Shown: positions 8,526-19,035 of the stretch, piece after piece | Numbering within the stretch: the stretch's first letter is position 1 | How the letters are laid out: every line of letters starts with the position of its first letter | DNA from: Planctomycetota bacterium | GTDB lineage: Bacteria; Planctomycetota; Phycisphaerae; UBA1845; UTPLA1 | Assembly (NCBI GenBank): GCA_016712275.1 | Contig: JADJRI010000007.1 | Coordinates: forward strand, 1 to 64,000 | Length of the DNA stretch: 64,000 bases | Direction of reading: 5' to 3' | The notes under the pieces: generated by a model | Seen by the model: only the letters and a program-made list of their open reading frames with translations | Told to the model about the DNA's origin: nothing | The model's database searches: none | Position numbers and translations under genes: made by a program

Positions 8526-9297
8526 ATGTCTACGTATCCCACATCCCCCCGCTCGGCCCTTTTGGAATGGTGCGAGGCCCATGAAGATCTCTGGGTGACC
8601 AATGCCGCGAGCATCGGGCTCACCGCGCCGCAGGCGGCCGCCTTTTCCGATGCGACCGAGGCCGCCGCTGCCGCAACCCTGGCACAGGACCAGGCCCAGC
8701 AGGCGGCCAAGGTGGCGACGCAAACCGCCGAGGCGGCCTATCAGACCCTGCTCGAGCGTCGGCGACAGCGTGAAACTCATTCGCGCCTTCGCCATCAACG
8801 CGGTGGACCCGCTCAACGTCTACAATCTCGCCCAGATTCAGCCACCCGCCCCGCCGACCCCGGCGCCACCCCCCGCCCAGCCGACCAATCTCAACGTCTC
8901 GCTCGACCCGACCGAGGGCTATCTGATGCTGTCGTGGAAGGCCGAGAACCCGGTCGGCACCAGCGGGACGAGTTACATCATCAAGCGGAAGCTGCCCACG
9001 GAGAGCGTCTTCTCGTTCATCGGCGTCTCGGGAACGAAGAAGTTTGTCGATGAGTCGCTCGTCGCCGGGCCGGACAGTGTTCAGTACACCGTGCAGGGAA
9101 CCCGCGCCAACCAGGTCGGCCCGGTTTCTCCGATCTTTACGATCAGTTTCGGCCGGTCGCCCGATGGCGGCTTTTCGATGAGTGTCAGCGAGAGCAGCCC
9201 GGCCAGCTATGCCAGCGACCGGGCGGTCGTCGATGCGATCATCAAGAGCAAGCCGCACACGAATGGGAAAGTGGCGACTGCGCTGGGCACCAAGTAA
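8526..9297 (+). CDS. Fibronectin type III-like domain protein, copy 2 (frameshifted)
   Basis: Paralogue of the gene at 6018. It shares the MSTYPT start, the IGLTAPQAAAF block, the alanine-rich helix, the proline-rich linker and the fibronectin-like domain (LMLSWKAENP, GTSYIIKRKLP, VQYTVQGTRA). It has about 40 extra C-terminal residues. An AAGGAG at 8513-8518 supports the ATG at 8526 (a second ATG is at 8523). The frame breaks near 8757, where the paralogue reads RIGAGDVVRTVRAF and this gene reads VGDSVKLIRAF in another frame. No signal peptide. Function unknown. Confidence 0.78.
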
Positions 9298-9407
9298 GCT
9301 GCCGCGCATCTCAATGCCAATGAACCACAGCCGGTCTCCGCGGCGCTGAATCGCTCAGCGGCCGCGGCGACCGGCTCTTTTTTCGGCCTTCGTTCCCCTC
9401 CCCCATC

Positions 9408-9457
9408 GGCCCCTTTCCTTCCCTCGGCCCCTTGACCCCTTGGCCCCTCGGCCCCCC
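9408..9457. repeat. Octamer-period repeat, inverted copy of the 4634-4681 family
   Basis: On the plus strand GGCCCCTT (9408-9415 and 9426-9433), GACCCCTT, GGCCCCTC and GGCCCCCC follow with an eight-base period. The complement gives the RAGGGGYC units seen at 4634-4681. It lies in the 279-base gap between the fibronectin-like gene and the GH31 gene, which otherwise shows no recognisable signal. Confidence 0.7.
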
Positions 9458-9576
9458 TCCCCAATTCCTTGACCCCCCGCCGTGAACTTGGTAAATTGTT
9501 TTACTGAAGGCTTAACCTCAGGGCCCTGAACCGAACCGATGGCCGCACGCGGCCCATACCGCACGGTGATGCGCGA

Positions 9577-12202
9577 ATGAGCACAATTCCGAATTCCAAA
9601 CTGGTCGAATCCGAAATACCCGATGGCTTCGGCTGGCGCTCGCTGGGCGCTGTGACCCATCACACGTTCAAGGGCAACGTCCTGACGCTCGATTGCGGTG
9701 AGGCCAAGCTGCGCATCAGCCTCGAGCGACAGGGCATCGTTCGCGTCCGTCTCGCCCAGAGCGGCATCTTCGGCCGCGATCATTCGTGGGCCGTCATCGC
9801 CGATGATGCGCCAAGCCCGGCCTGGAAGCTCGATGACGAAAACGGCCATCTCACGCTCATCACCGCGAGCCTGCGCATCATCATTCAGAAGAACCCGTGC
9901 CGCATTTCGTTTCATGCGCTCGATGGGAAGTTCATCGCGGGCCACGACGCCAGCAAGGGCATCGCCTGGGATGGCAACGAGGTGCGCTGCTGGATGCGGC
10001 TTTGCGACGAGGATCATTTCTTCGGCATGGGCGAGCGCGGCAGTCCCCTCGACAAGCGCGGCCAGGTGCTGGTCAACTGGAACCACGATGCCGCCGAGCA
10101 CGAGCCGTGGACCGACCCGCTCTATCAGAGCCACCCGCTGGTGCTGGTGGCACAGTCGCTCCCGGCTCAGAGTGCGTCGCTGTCGGGTGCGAATGCGGCG
10201 GCGACGGCGCATCCGACCGGCACGGGGGCCGGTCGCCACGAGATGGGAGCGGGTCGCGGCGAGACATCGGGACAGGTGCATGGCCTCTTCTTCGACAACA
10301 CCTTTCGCGCGACGTTCGACTTCGGCAAGACCTCGACCAGCCGCTACTCCTTCGGGGCCGAAGGCGGCGAGATGAACTATTACTTCATTCCCGGCCCGAC
10401 GGCCAAGGACGTGATTCGGCGCTATGGCGCGCTGGTCGGCACGCAGCCGCTGCCGCCACAGTGGGCCCTCGGCTATCAGCAGTGCCGCTGGAGCTATGAA
10501 AGCGCCAAACGCGCCCGCGATATCGCCAAGCGCCTGCAAGCATCGCATTCCCTGCGACACGATCTATCTCGACATCGACTACATGGACGGCTTTCGCTGC
10601 TTCACCTGGAACGGCGAAACGTTTCCGAACCCTGCGAAGCTACTGCGCGAGCTGGCGGAGGATGGTTTCAAGACCGTCGTCATTCTCGATCCGGGCATTA
10701 AGAAGGATCAGGGCTACGGCATCTACGATTCCGGCATGGCCGGCCATCATTTCTGTCTCGATGGCGCGGGTCGGCCCTATGTCGGCAAAGTCTGGCCGGG
10801 CGAGAGCGTCTATCCCGATTTCACCCGCGCGCAGACGCGCAAATGGTGGGGAGAACTGTACAAGGGCTTGATCGAAGATGGTGTCGCCGGATTCTGGAAC
10901 GACATGAACGAGCCGGCGGACTTTAGCTTCGCGAGCGGCACCGTGCCCCTCACCATGCGGCACGACAACGACGGCGCGCCGACCGATCATCGCGAATGCC
11001 ACAATGTTTACGGCATGCAGATGGCACGGGCCTCGTTCGAAGGCGTCCAGCGCCTTCGCGATAATGAGCGGCCGTTCATTCTGACGCGCGCGGGCTACGC
11101 CGGCATGCAGCGGTATGCGGCCGTCTGGACGGGTGACAATCTGTCGAGCTGGGAGCATTTGCGGATGAGCATTCCCATGCTGCTCAACATGGGGCTCTCC
11201 GGCATGGCGTTTGTCGGGGCCGACATCGGCGGCTTCCGCGGCCATCCGGCACCCGAACTGTACGCCCGGTGGCTTCAGCTTGGCATCTTTTATCCGCTCT
11301 GTCGCACGCACACCTGCGGCGGACTGTCGAAGGATGCGCCGGAGCAGGACCCGACTTCGTTCGGGAAGAAGTGGATCGATGTCAATCGCCGGACCATCGA
11401 GCTGCGCTATCGGCTCATGCCCTACATTTACTCGCAAATGCATGAAACGGAGCGCAGCGGCCTGCCGCTGATGCGCCCGCTGCTGGTCGATTTTCCCGAG
11501 CAGGAAAAAGTGCATCGCTGCGAACATGAGTTCATGTTCGGCGATCAGTTGTTTGTCGCGCCGGTCGTCGAGGAAAACGCCCGGACTCGCAAAATCAAAC
11601 TTCCGGCCGGCGAATGGTTCGACTTCCACACCGGCAAGCACTACGAAGGCGGGAATGAGATCGCCCCGCGGGTCAACGCCGATTCCATTCCGATGTTCGC
11701 CCGGCGCGGGGCCATCATCCCGACACGCGACGTGATTCAGTTCACCGGCGAAAAGCCCTTCGATGTTTTGATGCTCGAAGTTTTTCCCGCTGCTTCAAAG
11801 TCGGCTGACAAAGCCGATCGTGCATCAGTCAGCGAGACCGGGCGCGGCATCTTCTATCACGACGACGGGCTTTCCTACGACTATCGCGATGGCGAGTTCA
11901 TTCGCGAGGAATACGCCTGCGAAATGACGGACAGGGGAGCGACGTTCAAGATCGCCGCCCGCGAAGGCAACGACGCATTCGCTCCGCCCATCTATCAGCT
12001 TTGCTTCCGGTCCCATCGCAGAAGCCCGGCGGCGGTGAAACTCGGGGATGTCGTCCTTCCGCTCCTGAAGAAAAAGTCCATCGAGGACCGCGCCGAAATG
12101 GGCTGGTGGCATGACAAAAAATCGCGCACGGTCTTCGTTCGTGTGGCCCGGCTCGATGCTTCCGTCGCTGTTGTGGTCGAAATGGGCGACGCCGCCGGAT
12201 AA
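9577..12202 (+). CDS. GH31 alpha-glucosidase (frameshifted)
   Basis: Cleaves terminal alpha-glucosyl residues from oligosaccharides. No signal peptide is seen, so it is probably cytoplasmic. The N-terminal beta domain (about 9577-10400) leads into the catalytic barrel, with the DTIYLDIDYMDG block near 10560 and the nucleophile motif GFWNDMNEP near 10890-10917. The C-terminal beta domain follows (GEWFDFHTGKHYEG near 11610). The frame breaks near 10535, where RLQ...KHRIPCDT should be continuous. An unusual low-complexity insertion (SGANAAATAHPTGTGAG, near 10180-10240) sits in the N-domain. The gene follows the sugar transporter on the same strand across the repeat island and likely acts on the imported maltodextrins. 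Confidence 0.9.
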
Positions 12203-12375
12203 GGGTTTTCATCACAAATCCTGATTCGACGATTGCAAATTCCGCAAAACCGGCTGCCGGCAGAGTGCATGTTGCAACCCGCACCCGTTCTGCGTCACAA
12301 TAGCCGTGAAAGCCACGGAATTCGCCCGGTGTCCGTGCAATCGTCACGGCATTGCCATTTCAAGGAGACCGTCCC

Positions 12376-12900
12376 ATGTCCGCTGAAGAATTCATGAAGC
12401 AGCAGTATCTCACCCTGCGCGACGAAATCCGCGCGTCGAAGTCACGCGTCTTTTTTATTCTGGTCATCGGCACATTGTTCGTGCCGTTCGTGGCGTTTGC
12501 CGCGAAGGAATATGGCAGCACCTTCGCCAGCGCCAGCCTGCCCTTCATCATGCTCGTGCTCATGCTCGCCTTCGTCATGGAGCAGAACAGCATTGTTCGC
12601 GCCGGCAAGTACCTGAAGGACCATGTCGAGCCCAATCTTGCCGGCCATCCGACATGGGAGGCATGGCTGGAGGCCAACAGCAAGCTTCGCGAAGTCGACA
12701 AGTATTTCTTCGCCAGCTTCCTGATTGTCTTTCTGGTTTTTTATGCGGCGGCGGCCGGCCTGGCCTTTGAATCGCTGCTCGCCGTACAGGGTGGCATCGA
12801 CAATCAGCATTGGTTTGCCCTGGGCGGCTATGCCGTCGGAGGATTCTGGTTTGTGGTCGTCTGGCTGAGCCACTGGCGCATGTGCACGACGACGAAGTGA
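12376..12900 (+). CDS. Hypothetical integral membrane protein
   Basis: Protein of about 174 residues. AAGGAG at 12361-12366 lies nine bases before the ATG at 12376, which decides the start over the in-frame ATG at 12352. It has four predicted membrane helices in two pairs (FFILVIGTLFVPFVAFA and LPFIMLVLMLAFVM; then FFASFLIVFLVFYAAAAG and WFALGGYAVGGFWFVVVW). A soluble helical segment of about 40 residues lies between the pairs. The N-terminus is charged (SAEEFMKQQYLTLRDEIRASK). I do not recognise a family. It stands alone between the GH31 gene and a convergent operon. Confidence 0.7.
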   Translation: MSAEEFMKQQYLTLRDEIRASKSRVFFILVIGTLFVPFVAFAAKEYGSTFASASLPFIMLVLMLAFVMEQNSIVRAGKYLKDHVEPNLAGHPTWEAWLEANSKLREVDKYFFASFLIVFLVFYAAAAGLAFESLLAVQGGIDNQHWFALGGYAVGGFWFVVVWLSHWRMCTTTK

Positions 12901-12924
12901 CATGACAACGGCACACACTATCGC

Positions 12925-13535
12925 CTACGCGCGGCGATAGGTTTTCTCGCCCATCGATGTAAACTCGGGATGCGCGCTGAGGTTTGCCCTGGCCGTGCGG
13001 TCGTCCATCATCAAGAGTCCGCCCGCTCGCACGGCCGCGGCCACATGGCCCATGCCGGCGGGCTGCCGGCCCGGCTCCAATCGGCATATGACATTGAAGG
13101 CGATCACCACATCGGCCGTCGCGGGAATGGCCTGATGCGAGATGTCGACGCAATGGGTGGTCGAACCCGGCAGGTCGCGCGAAACGGCAGCGAGCACGCG
13201 GCGCGAGCGGTCTACAACGATGAGGTCATGCGGCATGGCGAGCGCGGCCGTGACCTCGATCGGCTCCAGTGAAACGAGCGGCAACACGGGAATGCGGCGA
13301 AACAACTGATCGGCATACCGCGCAAGATCGCCAACGCGTTTTCGGGCAAACGATGGATCCGCGCGGAATCGTTCAGGAGCGGCGCAAGCAGCCGGGTAAC
13401 GCCGCCGGGGCCGACAATCATCACCGTCGGGCGCGCGACGCCGCCGATGGCGAGCAGTTTGTGCAGGCGATCGAAGACTCTTGCATGGCGATTGTGCCAG
13501 GATGTCGATCCGACGGCGTCGAGTGCCATTGTCAC
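12925..13535 (-). CDS. SAM-dependent methyltransferase-like protein (frameshifted)
   Basis: About 200 residues. The GTG start at 13535 overlaps the stop of the upstream lipoprotein (GTGA); an ATG at 13529 is an alternative. A class I methyltransferase-like motif I is visible near the N-terminus (VMIVGPGGVTRLLAP). Later segments fit the fold: HDLIVVDRSRRVL, then ADVVIAFNVICRLEP and an AAVRAGGLLMMDDR strand. The frame breaks near 13355, after LLNDSARIHR. The substrate is unknown. It is the last gene of a minus-strand operon that contains holA. Confidence 0.6.
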
Positions 13536-15105
13536 GGCACAATCTGGAACGTCGCGACGCCGCTGTTGATCTTGCCGGCCAGCACATCCTCGACCTCGGC
13601 CTTCAGAAGATAATCGCCGGGCGGCAGGGTCTTCGGAATGGCGATGGGCGTCGTACAGAGATAGAAATCCTCCGCGGTCGGCGGGCCAGATCTTCGATGT
13701 TGTCGGCCTTTTCGCTCAGATTTCCTTGCCGTCCTTGGTCAAAAGCGTCTGGCGAACCGAGAGCAGCGTCCGGAACATGCCGGAATTCAGCGGCTTGCAA
13801 CTGAAATTGTCGATTTCGATGTAGATCACCACGCGATGCTTCTTGCCCGCCTTGAATGCGGCCGGCTCGATGGGCTTGTATCGGCCGAAACCCTCGACCG
13901 CGGTGCAGAGTGCCACCTTTGTGACAACAAGATCGGCCCTTTCCTTCACGAGTCGTCGCAACTCCTCGATCGACTCAAGCTGGCGCGTGGCCCATGTCGC
14001 CGGGTCGCGGCCGGAGGTGGAACGCGCGGAGATGAGCGAAGAAATCTGCGCACCGATGATTTGCTGCAAATCCGCATCGACGCCGGGAATCTCGGCCTTC
14101 GCCTTTTCATCCTGTCCATCGATCAAGTACATCATGCGCAGCCGGTACTGCTCCTCCAAATTGTTTGGATCGGTGCTGACGAGTTTTTCCTGCTCGACGA
14201 TGCGCGAGTTGAAGGTCGGCTCGGCATTGATCGGAACCCCGCTTGAATTGGCCAGTGTTTCAACCGGCTTTGGCTCATCCACGACGGGGGCGGCCTCGGG
14301 CACCGGCGCTTCGGAAATTGTGATGTCCGCCAATTCGGGCACGCCGGACTGCGACTTTCCGTTTGCGGCCGGAGCCGGTGTCGATGCTTCGGAATCCACC
14401 GGCGTCGCATTCGCATGGATCGCCGGCTTTTCCGCCACCGGTTCGTCCTGCGAGACCGAATTCGCATCGTCCGCAATCTCCGGGTCCCGTTCATCGACTG
14501 TGTCGGAACGCGTCGCGGATTTGGCGGCGGGTTTTTTGCGATCTGATGCGGTCATGACAATGGGTTTCTTGTCGCCCGACGATGGTGCCGACACTTCGGC
14601 ACTCTCGGCCGGTTCATCCGTTTCAATCTTTTCGTCCCCGGTTCTGACGCCGGTATTGTCTTCGTATCGCTTCAAGGCCCCGCCTTGCGCGTCCGAAGCG
14701 ACCTGTTGATCGGCATCTTGTTCCTTTGCGGCCGCATCCTGAATGCGCTTTTGCCGCTCGGGATCGTGCTGGCGACGAATTTTCGAATTGTGATCGTTGG
14801 GCTGATTGGCCGTTTCGCGCGGCCGGATTCATCTGTGCCGAATAAGCGTTGATATCCTTGTCGACATTCTCGGGATTGCCGCCATCCTCATCCGGCGCAT
14901 CGGCGGGTCGCGTTTCCTTCGTGGCCGGCCGCTCGGCCGAGGCCTTCCGAGTTTCGGTCCGCTGCTGCTTCGGCGACGATTTGACCCCGCGTTTGGGGCC
15001 GCTGTTGACGCCCCAAAACTCATTCCAATCCTGCTTTTGGGCGTCCGAGCAGCCCGCCAGCGCCAAGATAAATCCCGTCGCCAGCATCCATGCCGTTTTT
15101 GTCAT
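13532..15105 (-). CDS. Lipoprotein of unknown function (frameshifted)
   Basis: About 525 residues when the frames are joined. The start at 15105 gives a signal peptide ending in a lipobox (ILALAGC), so it is a predicted lipid-anchored periplasmic protein. A long low-complexity charged and Ser/Pro/Ala-rich region follows, then a folded C-terminal half (STDPNNLEEQYRLRMMYLIDGQ, later KHRVVIYIEIDNFSC and LPPGDYLLKAEVED). The frame breaks near 14818, 13731 and 13672. The last two fit one missing base each in short G and C runs. The true C-terminus GVATFQIVP ends at 13532. It follows holA by 49 bases and overlaps the next gene. Function unknown. Confidence 0.65.
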
Positions 15106-15154
15106 ACCGCTATTTCGCATTTGCATCGTCCTTTGCTTCAGTGCCGCGATGTTG

Positions 15155-16225
15155 TCAATTCGCCGCACACGTCTCCACGATCAGTTTTTCGACGGCATTT
15201 TCAACGGTGCCGAGTCCGCTTTTTGAGTTCACATCGATTCGCAGCAATTGCCGCAACAACGCGCCGGCTTCCGCGAGTGAAAAACGGGAAAGCTGCTTTG
15301 GCAGCATGTTTTCGGGATCCCAGATCCGAAGCGCGCTCTTGATGTCATAGGCCGATGCGCCCTGACTGTGCATGCGCTTGGAGTTGTACAGCCTTTCAAA
15401 AGCAAATCTCAGGCCGCCCACCGCCATGAACTCCGCACTTCGTCCACCGGCCAGCACCTGATGCCACATACGCAGCGCCGCCTCAGGCTTGCCGATGGTG
15501 ATGGCATCCATGAGCTTAAACACAATCTCGGTGCGCGATTCGCCGACAATCGCCTCGACATCGGCCTTGCGAATCTCGATCCGCGGGAGGATGTACGTCG
15601 CCAACTTGGATATTTCCATGTGCAAGAGGCCGCTGTTGTCGCCGACCAATTCGACCAGCCGCGCGGCCGCACCGCCGGCAAAGCTGCAACCGAATTCCTC
15701 GCGTGCGTGACGCCCCACCCACGCTTCGAACTGGCCATCCTTCGGCGGTTCGCAATCGATGTTCTGGCCGACTTTGTCGACGATCTTGAAGAGTCGCGTA
15801 TTCTTCGGCCAGGTCTTGCACTCAAGGACGAGCACGCCGGTATCGCAGGGATGCTCGATGTATTTCTCCATCAGCTCGCGGACTGTCAGCGTCCGGGACG
15901 CCGAACCTTTTGTCTTCGATCCCCTGGCCGGTGCCGTCGGTACGGCATCGTCGTCTCCGCCGTCTTTGGCGAACAACAGATCGGCATCGCGCACACAAAC
16001 CACCCGAAGCGGTGAAAACATGGAAGGCGTTCGCACATCGTCCAGTATGTCGATCAAGCTCGCCGTGCCGCCGTCGAAGGACGCCACGGCCGTCGTATCG
16101 CCGTCGTCGCCGGACAGCTCCAACAAGAGCGACTGAAGCCGGCGGGCGCGCAGGAATTCATCCTTGCCGTACACCACATAGACCGGCGAACGATTGCCCG
16201 ATTTTTCAGCGGACTTCTTCTTCAA
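15155..16225 (-). CDS. holA: DNA polymerase III subunit delta
   Basis: Clamp-loader delta subunit, which opens the beta sliding clamp during replication. At 356 residues the length is typical. The N-terminus VYVVYGKDEFLRARRL carries the degenerate nucleotide-binding start of the family. The middle shows LVLECKTWPKNTRLFK and the lid region LATYILPR, and the C-terminus shows MHSQGASAYDIKSALRIW. The start is a TTG (16225-16223) overlapping the stop of the upstream TPR gene (TTGA), so translation is probably coupled. No frame damage. Confidence 0.9.
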   Translation of the reverse strand: MKKKSAEKSGNRSPVYVVYGKDEFLRARRLQSLLLELSGDDGDTTAVASFDGGTASLIDILDDVRTPSMFSPLRVVCVRDADLLFAKDGGDDDAVPTAPARGSKTKGSASRTLTVRELMEKYIEHPCDTGVLVLECKTWPKNTRLFKIVDKVGQNIDCEPPKDGQFEAWVGRHAREEFGCSFAGGAAARLVELVGDNSGLLHMEISKLATYILPRIEIRKADVEAIVGESRTEIVFKLMDAITIGKPEAALRMWHQVLAGGRSAEFMAVGGLRFAFERLYNSKRMHSQGASAYDIKSALRIWDPENMLPKQLSRFSLAEAGALLRQLLRIDVNSKSGLGTVENAVEKLIVETCAAN

Positions 16226-17597
16226 GGCCTGCTCACTTCCTGTTCAGCGGGTGGCAATCCCTCGCCCTTGTAAATCTCCAGTCGTTTGGCCGCTCTCAAC
16301 TGAATCTCCCGCGGTGCGCGCTCTATTCGCATCGCCTTGGTCCACGCTTCCCGAGCCGCACGCCGATCGCCCATGAACAGGCACACATCACCGAAGTTCA
16401 TCCATGCATCAGAATCGTCCGGATCAAGCAACAGCAACTTTTGCAGCGTCGTGGGCTGATCGGTAGTTCCTCTTTTTGGCCTGAACCAATGCCAGCCCCT
16501 TTAACGCGGGGCGATGCTTCTCATCGATTTCGATGATCTTCGCATATTCGTTTTCCGCGGCGCCCAGTTCACCACGAACACACAGCAGCGCTGCCAGGTC
16601 ATTTCGCGCCGATTTGAAATCCGGCCGCAACGACAACGCTGACTTGTACTTCGCGATCGCGACGGCATTCTCGCCGCGAATGCGATGCCACGTTGCCAGA
16701 TCATACCGCCTTTTGCCTCTTTCGCAGCGGCCGGATCGATCGGCTTTTCGCCGGCATCCGGTTCGCCCAACATCCCGTTGGACAACGGATCGAGTACGCC
16801 GTGTGAGGCGTCCGATTCCGATTCACCCTTGGGCTGGGCCGAAGGCTGTGTCATGTCCGGCCCCGATTCGGTCGGCAGGCCGCGGATCAACTCGGCCGCC
16901 TCGTCGGAGATTGTCAGTCGATCGTCAACGTATTCGGTTCTGTTGCCGGATCGATCAACCGCTGAGATTTTGAGTTCAACTTTTCCGGTGATTCCGTTTG
17001 GCACGGTCCATCGCAACGTGGCCTCGGCCGGCTGTTCCAGCGCAATTGTCTTGAATGATTTCGCGCTCTCATCCCGAAAGCGAACTGCCACGGGCCGGGC
17101 GGCGAAATCTTCGTCTTCCGCGCGCCAGCGAATCTCAATCGCGCGACTTGCGCTAAAGTACTTGTCGGGCTTGATGCTCAAAATCTGAGCAATCGCGCCG
17201 TGCGATCGACGCGAACCCATCGGTGAGGCTGGGTGCCGCTCGACGGCAGGGGCGACGCACCGCTGGCGGAATAAAATACGAGATACAGGCCGAAGAGACC
17301 GTCCGAGGGTGCATCAAACAACACGGGGCTTTCAACCGCCTTGGTGTTTGGCGCTTTGATCCAGTTTTCGACACCGTTGTTTATGTAGTACAGTTCGATT
17401 CGCTTCAGCGGTTCAGCCCCGGGTTTCAACCGAAAATTCACTATCACGCGCGACGATTGCACGCGCTCCACGTTGGCGGGTTCATTGAAATTCTGTGCAG
17501 TCGATTTCACCGTCGGCGCGCCGATGGCCACCGGACAAACGCACACAGTGAGTGCGACGCCGATCAGGCATTTGCGATTGCACTGCACTCTCGACAT
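16222..17597 (-). CDS. Exported TPR-repeat protein (frameshifted)
   Basis: About 450 residues when joined. A signal peptide (CLIGVALTVCVCPVAIGAP) precedes a beta-rich region with two Ig-like segments (VIVNFRLKPGAEPLKRIELYY and AIEIRWRAEDEDF). After an acidic low-complexity linker come C-terminal tetratricopeptide repeats (PDFKSARNDLAALLCVRGELGAA, then PDDSDAWMNFGDVCLFMGD). Frame breaks lie near 17190, 16700 and 16440. The stop overlaps the TTG start of holA. It probably acts in the periplasm as a scaffold, but the partner is unknown and the linkage with holA may be only transcriptional. Confidence 0.68.
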
Positions 17598-18038
17598 GAC
17601 GGCTCCGCCGTTGGTGAATCTGACGCAAGGTCAGCTCGGATAAATGCAGCCGAGCACAACACTTGTAATTATCGGACATCAGCGTGCAATTGAAAAGCCG
17701 GAATTCGGACCTGCACCTTGACCGGCATTCGTATTCCGTGCCCAAAAGTGGCGGATATCAGGAAAACCCTGTTTCCAGCCTTGATAACTAAGGTTGTGCC
17801 TCCTCCGGTTCGATTGTCAAAGTTGCCGGCGACAGGGATAGAATGGAATTGAGTGCCCGAGACACCGGTCTGAACGCGACCACATTCGTACGGATTGTCT
17901 GATTCGAATCCGTCGCAGGTGGCCGGAAGGCATCGGGCAATCAGATATCCGATGTAGCCGGATAGATCATGCAGCACGCTCAACGCGTGTTGCCAGGCCA
18001 CGATCGAACGGATTCGAGTCAACCGAGGGGGGAACGCG
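17598..18038. other. Intergenic region with one doubtful minus-strand reading frame
   Basis: Between the divergent TPR gene and the lipoprotein gene. A minus-strand frame (18067 to 17669, 132 codons) is open and contains a plausible beta-rich stretch (GGGTTLVIKAGNRVFLIS). It overlaps the start of the plus-strand lipoprotein, lacks a clear ribosome binding site and matches no family I recognise. I leave it as a possible gene only. Confidence 0.35.
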
Positions 18039-18416
18039 GTGTTGACATTCGAATTGCGCCGTCGCATTTTCTGGGGGCTCGTCTGGAGCTTCCTGGCTTT
18101 CGCAGTTGTGGGTTGTCAGTCGACCATCCCCGCGCCTCGAACGCGTTCCGCGATCAACATGGTCGAACCCGCAGCCTCGATACAGACGCCGCATTCTCCC
18201 AAGTCGACATTGGCCCCCAATCGAGTCGATGCAGGTGTCACTGACAATTCAGGCGACGGCGCTGATTCTCGCGACAACGCGTTCGTGCCACGAGAGCGGC
18301 CTTCCATCAAGACGCCGCCGACATCGAAACCGCCGCTCAAGAAAAAGAAATTCGAGGATGACGAAGAACGGCACCCGTCAAAGTGGCGGCAGAAGTTGAA
18401 GGCGAAGTACGCATAG
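18039..18416 (+). CDS. Small lipoprotein
   Basis: Protein of 125 residues from a GTG at 18039, with a purine-rich AGGGGGG ending seven bases upstream. The signal peptide FWGLVWSFLAFAVVGC ends in a lipobox (AVVGC), predicting lipid anchoring. The mature part is short, disordered and rich in Pro, Ser and Lys, with a basic C-terminus (SKWRQKLKAKYA). No domain is recognised. A strong hairpin terminator follows. Confidence 0.65.
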   Translation: MLTFELRRRIFWGLVWSFLAFAVVGCQSTIPAPRTRSAINMVEPAASIQTPHSPKSTLAPNRVDAGVTDNSGDGADSRDNAFVPRERPSIKTPPTSKPPLKKKKFEDDEERHPSKWRQKLKAKYA

Positions 18417-18457
18417 TGCGGACATGTCATGTTGATGGCACCACAGACTCTATGATT

Positions 18458-18492
18458 AGCGGGCCGGTGCGATCATTATGCATCGGCCCGCT
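18458..18492. terminator. Hairpin terminator between convergent genes
   Basis: AGCGGGCCGGTGC (18458-18470) pairs with GCATCGGCCCGCT (18480-18492) with a single mismatch around a nine-base AT-rich loop. It lies between a plus-strand and a minus-strand gene that converge, so it may serve both. Confidence 0.75.
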
Positions 18493-18543
18493 CGATTTCA
18501 GTGGCAAGAGCATTCTTTCGTGCAAGTCACCCGTGCTTGACAA

Positions 18544-19035
18544 TTAAGAATGAGACTTCTTAAATCGATAACCGATAAGCAACCCAATTGCTATCAGGAT
18601 CAATGCGCCGTTGCGGATCAATCCTTCCTGAATCGTTCCTCTGGAAAATGGCCCCATGCAGCCGCATTGCTCGCGCCAACCGATCTTGTTGCCAAGCAGC
18701 ACGAGGGTTGCCGATAGGACGAACAGGCATGTAAGTGTCACCCAACCGCATGCCCGCGGCAAACGGCCGGAGGCTAGCCAGCAGCCGACAGTGATTTCGA
18801 AAAATGGGATCGCTTGGGCGATCCAAACGGAATCGCTCCATCCCAATGCGCCCAGCATGGCCAGCAAATTGCCCGGGCCGTCCATGACCTTGTGGACTCC
18901 GGCGACGACGAATACCGTGGCTAAGGCCGCTTGCCCCAGAACGCTGGCTGCGCCAATGAGCCGGTCACGAGCACGCGAATGTGCCGCAATAGCGTCACCG
19001 ATCATGTTACCCGCAAGCGCGTTCGAGCCGCTCAT
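18544..19035 (-). CDS. MauE/DoxX-like redox-associated membrane protein
   Basis: Protein of about 163 residues. The ATG at 19035 overlaps the upstream stop (ATGA), which decides the start. Four membrane helices are predicted. MauE-like hallmarks are an N-terminal VAGVHKVMDG, the central AIPFFEITVGCWLASG, and CGCMGPFSRG followed by LIRNGALI. MauE-family proteins assist disulfide formation in exported cysteine-rich proteins, for example the methylamine dehydrogenase small subunit. Two genes upstream lies a cysteine-rich exported peptide, a plausible client. The assignment is by motif only. Confidence 0.7.
   Translation of the reverse strand: MSGSNALAGNMIGDAIAAHSRARDRLIGAASVLGQAALATVFVVAGVHKVMDGPGNLLAMLGALGWSDSVWIAQAIPFFEITVGCWLASGRLPRACGWVTLTCLFVLSATLVLLGNKIGWREQCGCMGPFSRGTIQEGLIRNGALILIAIGLLIGYRFKKSHS

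Noticed and set aside
9355..10560. 401-codon minus-strand frame
   Set aside because: It lies opposite the GH31 gene and has arbitrary composition; the plus-strand family match is unambiguous.
17669..18067. 132-codon minus-strand gene
   Set aside because: Overlaps the plus-strand lipoprotein start, has no ribosome binding site and no recognised domain; kept only as a doubtful frame.
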